Positions 20,405 through 32,400 of a DNA stretch of 64,000 bases are shown here, piece by piece. The translations under genes and the position numbers were made by a program. Within the stretch, counting starts at the first letter, position 1, and each line of letters starts with the position of its first letter. The stretch lies in contig JAJTWR010000263.1 in assembly GCA_021613335.1 (NCBI GenBank), forward strand, positions 3,706,001 to 3,770,000, read 5' to 3'. Below the pieces are notes generated by a model that had not been told where the DNA came from, did no database searches, and was given only the letters and a program-made list of their open reading frames with translations. Origin of the DNA: Whitmania pigra (taxonomy: Eukaryota > Annelida > Clitellata > Hirudinida > Haemopidae).

Positions 20405-23400
20405 GTTAGTATCATCAAACAATTAATTTACTTGACATGGATGATTTCTTCACGCATTTGAGATGTAGTTGCATAACATTAGCCAAATCCTGCAACGTTT
20501 ACTAGACTGATTTACGAATAAGTTATCAATAGCACTAAACAAAAAACAACTTTTCGCTGGTAGCTTGATATCCAGTACCAGTTCTTAGTTAATTTACACA
20601 CTTTATGCGACTTTAAGTCAATATAAAATATACAAATACACGCAGATTTAGACGCTGTAAACCGTCAACATCCATTCTTGAATGCGATATACAATTTTCT
20701 ATCCAATACTCACAAAAAGTGCAATTCTTACAAAAATTTGTTAGTAGTTATTGCTACTTGAGATTAAACATAAACATGAATATGGCTATAGCTAACGATA
20801 CGTGACAAAATGTATATGTAAAAGTATATGTAGATGACAAAAAAATCAATCTGAAGTCTAATATATATGAAGAATGTATGTAACATCTGCTAAAATTTGT
20901 TAATCACGTCCATGGCTTAACTTTCAGTTTCTATTGAATGGTTGGAAAATCACACTGAAGCGTGCCAACATGGCATTTTTGTACAACATTCAAGTAGTCG
21001 CTACATTTCTTTTTTCCATAGAAATTGAATTGAATGTTTTCCAGTACCACGCAGAATGTTCATCAGCATGTTTATTATATTTGTGGACCTAAGAATACAA
21101 CTTCATTCACTTTTGCCAACTCAATTCTGGAAACTTGTTGAGTAGGTACCGAAATGTATCAGTTTCGCTGTCTAATGCCTTGACAAAATGTCAAGCAAAC
21201 ACGTATATTGACACTTCAGTTCGAAAAGGGGGAGTCCCAGGAGTGCCGGGTTACATAAACATTTCACCATGATATTGGAGGCGATCCGAAACGCACAAAA
21301 TGCGCATGGGTAGAGGAGTATGCATGTTTTCCACAAATGAGATCATGAACGACACCACAATAAACAGGAAGCAGATAGTCCAAAGAGTCCTCTACAAGCT
21401 ACACGATCTATTCCATTGGTGCCGCATGACTCTCTAATCTGCTAAATCACGAAGCCTCTCTCTAACCATGGTCAAAGTTTGCAGTGACATGTACTTAACA
21501 GTCGGAGGACTGCGCATGCCGACTGTTTCAGGAAAACCGGTAAATAGCCTTGGACGAGTTTTTGATAAGTTGCTCCGTGACAAAAACAAGAGGATGCCAC
21601 TGTTAGGAAAATGTTGGATGTACTGAATGCGATTGCTAAATTTGAATTGCAGATTCAAAGTCTGGCTTATACATTTTGTTCTCTTGCCGAAGCTTTTTTG
21701 ACCACTTACGATTTACGAAATAGGGTTGCCGTCGGTGGAATATATGGAGAGGAAAATCAGTCAATGGGGTTGCCACCATCAATATGCTATGCGCGTTATG
21801 AAACTCGGAAGCCGGTGGCGTTTCGCCGCGAAGGTCGAAGAGTTCAGATTACCGACAGAGTCCAAATCATCTCAGTTATGCAACGGACTATAATCAAATA
21901 AATAAATAAATGAGGCAGATGGAAACAGAAAGAACAGTGCAACAAAACCAGAAAAGCCAATAGACATGAGATGAGAACATACAAAATCTGTCACATGGAA
22001 CAACATTTGGCAAATGTCTCCCTTCCGCTTGGCATTCATGATCAGATCGGTTTACGATGTGCTTCCTTTGTGGACCAATTTGCAGAATACGCCCTTGCCT
22101 ACGGTCGCTATAGATGGCGACACAACAAGGTCTTGAAGGTCGTTCTCGAGGCGGAAACGACTGCATGTTCCTAGGCAAATGCTCGAGAAATTGCTCCAAC
22201 AAGAAGAATATATTTCTTAGGGGAAGGTGCGCCACAACATCGCAAGTTAAAGAGAGAGAACCAAAGAAGGAACTTGCTTTCCAAAGCCAAAGTTTGGGAA
22301 GTCATAGAAGACCTGAAAAAAGAACATTGACACTGGCACAAAGTGATACAAGAAAGCGGCAAGCGTTCAGATCTATTGTTGGTGGAGCAACGGACTTTTT
22401 TTGTCCCATAAGAAGACAGAATAGATCTTAGCAATGTTTTGAAGATCGACCGGTAATTGGATCTCACACTGGATCTCGAGGCAAGAGGATATAGTGTCCA
22501 TATGTATGCCATTGAAGTCGGCGCGAGAGGGCTGGTAGGCAGGTCTTCTTACGCCTTTCTCAGATCAACAGGCCTTTCCAACAGACAGACAAAACATTTC
22601 ATCCAAAAACTGTCTGAGGGCGCTGAGTCAGCATCGCATTGGATTTGGACGAACAAAGACCGTAAATGAGGCAAGGATAAGCACAGAGCAATAGTCACAT
22701 GAAAGGTCCTGACTCACTCCACTACAACGGGGACACCGGTAGAAAATCAATATATAAATAATAAATATAGGAAGCAATTTATTTATGTAACGGACTCTAA
22801 CCAAATAAATAAATAGCGTATTCAGTATTATTTCTCGAACAGCGAAGCTCTCGCGATTTTTTTTTTGTGGATTTAAGTGCTGTTGCGGACTTAAAGTTTT
22901 CGTCGGACCAGTTTGCCTCGAGTCGAGCGGACAGTTTTGATTGTTGTTATGTCGTTGCTAAGGCTTCAGGGCCGAAACGTTCATCAATGGGGCCAATCCT
23001 CTGAAGATCCCTGCCAGAAGGCTCAATCAAAAGTTTCAAAGAAAAATATGTGACATGCTATATAAATATACACATTCCAGTAGCTACTGGCAGCATCTTA
23101 TAGTCTTATTTAAGAATAAAAACTTTTTTTTTCAACAATATCTTAAAAATTTGTCCTGATAGAGCGAAAGGGGTTTCGAATCTGAAATCAGTATCACAAA
23201 CTGCTTAAGAAAAAGTTAATGATATCTAAGGCCTGTTTTATGTGTATGATAAAAACAATTTTAACGTTTTTGCTATTTGAAATTTAACCACTTCGTTATT
23301 AAATAATTTTGTAGATTCGTAAAAAACAAGACTATATCACTTGGCTTTTGGAATCCAAGCAAATTGAGCACGAGGTGATTGACATAGGGGATCCACTAAA

Positions 23401-26400
23401 CGAAAATGAAAGAAAATTTATGAGAGAAAATACTTCTAAGAATGGCAATGAAAAGCTGCACGTCTTACCACCTCAAATATTTAACGATACCACTTATGTT
23501 GGAGTTAGTAAACTGATCAGCGCTTACTATTTTCGCTATGCTATATTAATTAAATGTAATAGTTTGTTTTACACTCTGTTTGCTAGCTCGCCCCAGGTGA
23601 ACATTGCCACAAATTTAATAATTTTAAGTCATCGGATGGGATTAATTGTCAGTTTAGGATCGATGCTAAATTCATTAATTGAAATTGAACATTTAAATTC
23701 GATGATAAGATCAAACAAATATCCCGCCATTCTAATAGGATTACAGGTCCTTTTTCGAGGCAGTTGAATGTGAGCAACTGTTCGAGTTTCTCAAGCTTGA
23801 TATTCCAAAAGATGAAGTGGAGTACTTTATAAAGTTTGCCTTAAAAGAGGTTTGTGGACATTAATCTTATGAATTTCATTATATCTCCTAGATGTTTCCC
23901 GAATAATTTACGCAAATATAATTAAATTCTGTAATAAAGGAGTTTGAAGACTACCATTATCGGCAAATTGCGAACAATTCGGGCAGCATAAAAAGTTAAA
24001 AATTACTCAACCCTTTACAGATAAATGCCATTATTACCCCAATAGTCAAACTAAAATAGATGCAAATATTTGTTAATATAATTTAATTATTTCAAATTTG
24101 CTTCCATATTATGTACATAAATATTACAAATATTACAAAGTGAAGTATGGTAGTGGAAGATTGGGTTTAAAGTCACAAAAATCAAAAATATCTTTTTTAT
24201 TTAGTATTTTTTATTATTTCGTTTCAAAGTAGTCATATTACGAGATAGTAGTTATATTGTTCATGCGTTTTGAGAAAGCGTATCTTTAGTGTCCTATTTG
24301 TCCATTATAAACCTACTGTGAATAATCCCCGAATATAAGACCTACTTACATATTTATTTTCAAAAAAATTTAACAACAAAATCAATCAGTTATATATTCT
24401 CTGTCACTTGTTCACTACTTTGTCCCATCTTTCCACCAGTTTTTTTTGTTCCGTCGTCGAGATCGAATTTACCATGTTTGAACCGGGCAAACCACTTCAG
24501 AGCAGTTCTCTTAGCTATACTCAGCACAAATATCTCTGGCAGCTTCATTCGCTTTTTGACCTCGATTAAAATAATAATAATAATAATAATAATAGTAGTT
24601 TATTTCTATGGCGCCTTGTGCGTAGCGTCAGAGGCGCCTTGATTCTTCAAGGAACTTTTTGAAGAGATGGGTCTTCAGCTGGCGCTTGAAGAGCTCGAGC
24701 GTGTGCTGAGACCGGATGATGGGGGGCAGGCTATTCCAGACGGCGGGCGAGGCATGAGAGAAGCCTCGGTTGACGATGGATGATATGTGGACAGGTTGAT
24801 GGAGATGAATTATAGAAGATGAGCGGAGGTGATCGGGGATGTGACGGTGGCGAATGAGATGATGGAGATAAGGGGGGTTGAATGTGGTTAATGTTCGATA
24901 AGTGAGCAGAGATATTTTGTAGATGATGCGAAGATGGATGGGTAGCCAATGCAGTTCTGTCAGGGCCTCGGAGCTGGTGAGATAGGGATTAAGAAGAACA
25001 AGTTTGGCTAACTTGTTTTGAATGCGCTGAAAGGAGAGGGTAAGAGAGGCTGGAGCGCCATACAGGAGGGAGTTGCAGTAGTCAAGGCGGGAGAGGACCA
25101 GGCAGCGGGCGAGAGCAGCAGTCATGTCAACCGAGAGGAGTGGGCGGATGTGTCGTATAGCCCAGATGAGATGATTGCAAGATTTTGCTATGGAGGAGGC
25201 ATGCTGTTTAAAGCTGAGATGGGAATCAAAAGTAACGCCGAGAAGTTTTAGGGTAGAAGAAGAAGGGAGAAGGGTGCCAGCGATAGTTATTGAAGATGGA
25301 GGGGATAGGTTTCTCAGTTGAAGAGGAGTGCCGATGAACATTATTTCGGACTTTTGAGGGTTGAGTTGAAGGAAGTTTACGAGGTGCCAGTCGTTAATGG
25401 CGTCTGTGCACCTTCGCAGATTGTCTAATTGAGCAGAGACGTTGTCGCTGGAGAGGACAGAGTAGAGACTCGTGTCATCCGCGTATTGGTGGAAGGACAC
25501 GTCAAAATTTTTGACGATGTCAGAGAGGGGTGAAGTGTAGGTTGTGAAAAGTAGGGGTCCCAGGACGGAGCCCTGGGGGACTCCAGCAAGGAGATCAACA
25601 GAAGAGGAAGTATGGCAGCCCAGCTTGACGTATTGGGATCTATTGGAGAGGTAAGATTGAAGCCAAGAAAGTGCGAGGCCTTCGATGCCGAAGTCGGAGC
25701 GGAGTCTGTCTAACAGTATGCTATGGTTGATGGTGTCGAAGGCTGCCGATAGGTCTAGACCGACCATAACGGCGCAGTTACGATTTCCACAAATGTGAGA
25801 TATATTGTTGAAAATATGGGAAAGAGCGGTCTCTGTGGAGAAACCAGGTCTGTAGGCGGATTGGAATAGAGAGAAGTTAGAGGACTTAGTAATATGGGGA
25901 CTGATTCTAGAAAGGGTGAGCCTTTCTAGTAGTTTTGATATAGTAGAAAGGTTGGAGATTGGTCTGTAATTAGACGGGGAGCTAGGGTCGAGGCCTGGCT
26001 TTTTTAACAAGGGGAGTACCTGCGCGCGCTTAAAGATAGAAGGGAAGACGCCGGAGCTGAAGGAAATGTTAGCGAGTTTGGAGAGGGTTGGAGCTAGAAT
26101 GGGAGAGTACTTTTTTAGGAGAGAGGTTGGGAAAGGATCTAGCGGGGAGGTTTTGTTGGGCAGAGCTCGAAAAGGAGATGTCGAAAGTGCGTTTTTTTGT
26201 CGACTTGACAATCTATTTTAGGACTCTAAAAAGACAAAAAATAATAATACAGGCAAACTCATGACTTCAATCTTGTAGAGCAGAGATCGGGTTTTCTAAT
26301 GGTATATAACACTTACCCAAATATAAAAAGTCGTTGTAGAAAAAATAGTTTTATGAAACGGCACGAACTTATGGAACAACCCAATATAATAAATACTGAC

Positions 26401-29400
26401 AATGAAAATTATGATTTCTCTAAGTATTTGTATGTAAAATATTGATGGGTAAGCAGATACGGTAAACAATCAACCGGTTCTAGAACACAGTTGTATTGTT
26501 GTTTATGAATCTTCTTAATTCAGTACGTCATATGTGTGATAAATTTACCATTAATTGTTATTTCCACAAGATGAGTTAAAAAAGAAAAGCTATTCCATCG
26601 AATGCATGAAAAGAATCGTGGAACACTCATGTGACAAGAATGTTTCAGCTTTCTGCAATGAAATGGAATTGGATATCCGAATGATATGATGAGTGTGATG
26701 ACCTCAGTTAACAGGTGGACAAGGAAAATGCTAAAACAAGTGTTAATCAGAAACTTTGTAAAACCTAACCTGTGAGTGATTGCGAGTTGGGTTAAGAAAT
26801 CTAAGAGGTCGAAATCTAAGTTTAAAATCTGACATTTGAGTTACTAATGCAGCAAGGGACAAAAACAATACTCATTTAAGGAGATTTTCTTCTCTGATAG
26901 ATATGAGAGATAGAGGTTCTGAGGAAAATGGATTCGCAAGCAATTCAGACAGGATATCAGAGTTTGAAGAGTTACAAAGTTGATATGACTGTATTTGACT
27001 AATTTAAAAAAATCTCTAATTGAAGGGTCAGTTGTAAAAACTCTCGCGAGCGGCTAGGATTTAAACTCCTAACGTAGTCGCACAAAAGCCTTCTTGTAAA
27101 ATATTACTTTTGTTAACAATTGATTAAAACCATGCAACTTACCTCTTGTAGCATAATAAATTGTGTAAACCTGAAAATAAAATGTGCTGGTTGGTTGTTG
27201 ATTATGAAAATATAAGACACCCTACGATAATAAGCCCTAGCACGTCTTTTGGAGCAAAAGCTATTATAAGACAATGTCTTATTTTCAAGGAAACACGGTA
27301 TATCACGATTTGTAGAGAGGATCGTGTTGTGACTTTTTACCCCGTACCATGGGTTAAAGTCATAATCGAGGGGCAAAAAGTCAAAGAAGTATAGCAGATA
27401 TGTGAATATACTTTTCAATTTGTTGTTTAAATCTTAAATTATCGTAAAACAGCAATAGTTGGATAGATCTAAAAATACTTAAGAGTACTAACAAAGTTTT
27501 AAAAATAATTAAGTCACATTCAAACGGGATTTCTGATACAAAACCGATTTTAGATAACATTTACTATGGAATGCATTCAGCCAGCACATATACTTTGATT
27601 TTTTTCTTTTTTTAAAGTTATTTCAATAAAATAGCTTTTACAACATTGGACAAAATTGTTAGTAGCCAATTAAATCCGCCCACTGGTTCTAGTGCGTGGC
27701 CCCAAAAGTTAGGACCCAAAACACACTTAAATTAATGAACGCTTATTTAAAAACAAAACAATTCTGGGTATCGAGTGCCCCTTCAAAGCAAATTTATTAC
27801 TAGCTAATATTCTATATTAGATTTTCTATGATCCATATTGGATGGCCTTCGGCACGAAGGCGTGCTCTCTATGGTTTCTTAGAGAAATATAAATAAATTT
27901 TTAAGACGGATAAATGTTTATTTATAAAAAAATATACAAATTTTATTGCCCAATGACATTTTAAAAATCAACAAATAATTTTGTTTCCAGGCAGAAGATG
28001 CGAACCAAGTGAAAAAGATAGAAAATAAAGACGAGGTTTGAAATTATTTGTAATATTAATTGCACGCAAAGATTGCAACAACGTAAATGGGTACTGGTTT
28101 TTCAACCAGATGGGAGAAAAAAGCGTATTAACATTTAAATGTATAGTTTGCCCGTCATGTAAACGAATATTTTAAATCGCATTTAATATCCTAATTTTAA
28201 TTTCCTAGCGGCAAAAATATTTTATCAATATAATTATAATTACTGAATACCCTTAGATCAGGGGTCCCCAATCGTATGCCCGTGGCCATGGCGCCCGCCA
28301 GCTGTTTTGCTTGTGCTACCACGAAAAAAGTAAAGAAATAAAAAAGCAAAATTTAAGTTTACTAGCTGTTTACCCGACTTTGCCCGGTAATAGATTTGCA
28401 ATTGAATAAACTTCATTTATAGTATGATTACCGCCTTATCGTTTTGCTAATTGATCAGTGATAATTTAGTGCGTTGTTGTAAATGTCTCAGAAGCTCTAG
28501 ATCAGGGGTTCCCAACCTTTTTGTGCCCACGGCTCCCTTAGAGGACAAAATGTGGTCCACGGCCCGTACCATTTTCAAGAAAAAAAATAATGAACAATAA
28601 TTTACTGTCAAAAAAGAACCATACAATGTATTTTGAAAGCAAACTTTTAATGTGAAGATTGCTCCTGTTTCTTGTTTAAAAGTTGATGGAATCTGGGCTT
28701 TAATTTTGCCACACTCATGTCATCCTTTGCATCAAGTTTGTTTCTAGATTTTGTTTTGATTGTCAGCAGGGTTGAAAATCCAGCTTCACAGAATTAGGTT
28801 GTCACAAAAGGAATGATGGATGTCATGGCTCTTTTGGCTAGAATTGGATATGGTATCATCATGGAGTCAGCCAAATTCTTGACCCGAAACTCCCTCTTTA
28901 GCAACTCTTTGTGCCTCAGATCAATGAGATCATCTTTGGCCAAGTGGCCTGATCATCCACACTTTCCAAATGAACCAAAAATGGATGCCTGACCCAGGCA
29001 TCATGGGGCTTCAACTCTATCGTAATAAAGTAGTCATGAAATGATGCCATCAGAGTTCCTAGGTGAGCCAAAATGTCGCCTTTAAGAGAAGCTGGTATGG
29101 TGCCAGCTGCATCCAGACTGGGTTGGAGGAGACTCTTCTAATCTTGGAAAATTGGCAAAATTGTTATTCTCCACTCTTCTGATCCACAGGGGCAGCTTCT
29201 CCAGAAATGAGCCTAGTTTCTCACCAGCATAAACAACAGGTCATGTTAGGACCCTGAATTCAGTGTTAAGCTCATTTAAATGGGTGAAAATGTCAGCCAA
29301 ATACGCCAGTGATAGGCTGAATTCTGGCAGACAAAATATACTTTCAAGGTCACTCTGTTTTTCTTGTAAGAACATGGACATCTCAATCTGCAGTTTCATT

Positions 29401-32400
29401 AGTCGGCTGAAAATCAGCCCTCTGGACATCCACCTGATGTCAGTATGAAAGAGCAAGACTTCAAAAGGAGCACCAACCTCCTTTCAGAGTTCCTTGAAGA
29501 GTCTGTGGTTTGTTGCTCTTGCACGGATGTAGTTCACCACCTTTACTGCTGATAGACATCACCTCTTTCAATCCATTTGGAAGAATCTTTGCTGCAAGGG
29601 CATATCGATGGAGCATGCAATGAATGTCAGTCACATAAGGTGCCTCTGCTCTGATCAAAGCTGCAAAACCGGATTTATTTTTTTTAAATTTTTTATACTG
29701 ATTTTTGAAAAGTACTCCACGGCTCCCCACCATCCTAATCATCTAGATGTGCAACTGACGTTAATAAAGTGTTTCAAGTTTCAATCGAATCGGTGCAGGA
29801 TTAAAGATTTGTATAAGAAATATACATACAAACAAACATATACACAAGATCCTTGTTTTGTATATAGATTTTGTTGTGGTGAGGAACCAATGAGAGTGGA
29901 GCGCGCCATGAACACAATGGAACATGTTCTATAAATAGCCTTGAGCTATCGCTCACTCTCTCCCGCATGGCCTAACGGTTAAGGCTGCTCCTCTCACTAT
30001 GGCAGCACGGGGTTCACATTCGACCAAGGTCAACAAAGGATCTGAAGTATGATGAGGTCAAGGCAATCTTGGAGACGTTGTTTGGAGACAAAGATAGTAT
30101 CTTCAGACGAAGATATGACGCACTCCGGGTTATGCTTGAGGACATGAACTTCAGAGCATACACCACGAAGGTCAACAGAATGTGCGAGCTGGCACGGGTA
30201 GATGAATTGACAAAAGATCAATTTAAATGCCTGATTTACATTTCTGGGATGAAGATGCAAGCACACGCCGACTTCCGAACAAGGTTGCTGCAGAAGTTGG
30301 AGCTGCAACCAAACTGCACACTGGAGGACTTAAACAATGAATGCGAACACATTCTGACTCTGAGAAAAGATGCAAGTGCCATCGGAGAAGTCCCAAGTGC
30401 TGTGCAGGTGGTCCAGAGAAACAGCAGAAGGAAGCCTCGACCAGAGTTCCGTAGCAAAGAACCCGGCCGACCGTCAACTGTAAGGAGATGTTTCATCTGT
30501 GACGAGACAACTCATCTGGCAAAGAGTTGTCCCAAGAAATTGAGAGTAAAGAAGATCGATAACAGCCAAAAAAAGGGGAAAAGGAAATTTGCCAAGATCG
30601 ATTTCGGAAGCATCAAGATTGATATGCAGCTTGACTCGGGTGCAGATGTAACCATCATCAACGCGGACACATGGGAGAAGATTGGAGCTCCAGATCTGGA
30701 CAAGTCTTCAGTGTCACTGTCAGCTGCAAATGGCACCCCGATTGAGGTACTTGGTTGTTTCGATGTGCAATTCCGCTGCCAAGGGTTCACTGGCCATGGT
30801 CGCTGCTTCGTGGCTAAGGACGTGGACCAGCTTTTGGGCATTGAGTGGCTGGACCAGTTGCCACCATTTGCGAAGGCCTTCAACGCCATCTGTTGTCAAG
30901 TGGAACAGAGAACAGTTGAAGTAGGAGGTCTGTCCCAAGAATTGTCCGACAGACACCCAGAGGTCTTCAAGGAGGAACTGGGCCGATGCTCCATGAAGAA
31001 GGCAGAACGTTTTGTGGACACCTTCAAGAGGACTTTTCAGAAGTTGAGAGGGGAGGGAGCCACAGCAGAAAACTGCATTGGACGACAGTTGAGGACTCCG
31101 GTAAGTGACCTACAGTTGCAGAGTCATCTACAACAGGAAGCGATGAAAGGCAAAGCACAGCAGACGCGCAAGGTACATCGCAGGAAATTTGCCGGAGGGG
31201 ACACAGTGTACTTGAGGCTGTATGAAAATCCACGAGGTGGGCCCCAGGAGTGGTCATCAGAAGACTTGGAACGGTACTCTATGATGTCCGATGCAACAGC
31301 AAGATTGTCAAACGACATGCGAATCAGCTGAGACCTCGGACAGTGGATGACGCCTTCAACGAGATTGATGGATACCTTTAACCTGCCTCTACTGCCCCTC
31401 AGCCAACCGGAAGGTAACAACATGAGTGCTACAGAGCCCAGCACGACAGAAGTTCTTATCGAAGCAGACCAGGCCCCACGACCAAAGAGGAGACGCCGAC
31501 CGCCGAAGAGATTGGAGATGGACGCGTCCAAGAAGAAGTACGAACTTGTTAGGGGGGGGAGGTGTTGTGGTGAGGAACCAATGAGAGTGGAGCGCGCCAT
31601 GAACACAATGGAACATGTTCTATAAATAGCCTTGAGCTATCGCTCACTCTCTCAGTCCAAATCATCCTAGTTATGCAACGGACTTTAATCAAATAAATAA
31701 ATAAATAGCTCACTCTCTCTCTCATGTAGTGACCGTGTGTAGTTGTTGTTTACTTGTGAATAAACCGTTACGTTAAACCTTGCCTTTCTTCGGGATCTCA
31801 GAGATATAACAGATTTGATTAAAGTCCTTTGCATAACTAAGATGTTTTGGACTGTTTGAAATTTAAGCGAAAATGTTTTATTTATGAATGCTTCCCCAAC
31901 TTTATCCATCAGGACGTTTTGAGTATTAAAATACTCCATAATCCATAATCATGAAAATGTAATTGCAAGATAAAATTAATTATTTTACGCCACGTTTATA
32001 ACATTATTAAACAATTTGTAGTAATAATTATATGGTTATAATGTGCCATTTTTATTAAAATAAATATTTTTTCCGCAACGAATTACCCTAGCACCAAATA
32101 AACTTGTAATGGTGAAAATCTTGACCCGTCATCATATATTATCCACTTTGAAACACTCACAGAACAGTTTGATGTTACAGAACCAATGGTCATCGTTTTT
32201 GTGAATCTATTTACTAGCCAAGAAAATGTGAGAGCATTAGCAACACCAATTGTAAAACTTGTTGAAAAAAAAGCAGGGCAGCTGGTTGACATAAAAAGTT
32301 TCCTTTTTAAAATTGCAGCGTAAAAGTCCATAAATCGTTCTTCGGTTCCACTCATTTATGCGAATCATTGTCATTTTCAACCATAAAAATAATAAAATCA

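Larger units (their letters stand above)
23850..27990. other. Intron 3 of the SH3BGRL-like gene
   Basis: Holds a mariner split by an L2/Rex1-like LINE and then a pogo/Tigger-like copy, each listed separately. The stretches 23,850-24,340 and 27,430-27,990 show nothing recognisable. Confidence 0.6.
29872..31811 (+). mobile_element. Ty3-type LTR retrotransposon, deletion derivative with 5-bp TSD
   Basis: Both ends begin/finish as LTRs (TGTTGTGGTGAGG at 29,872 and 31,563; end ATATAACA at 31,811), flanked by GATTT on both sides (29,867-29,871 and 31,812-31,816). The left LTR is only 91 bp before it meets a tRNA-like segment; the right is complete but carries a 54-bp insertion. The interior encodes a fused Gag-protease-integrase-tail frame. 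Confidence 0.85.
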
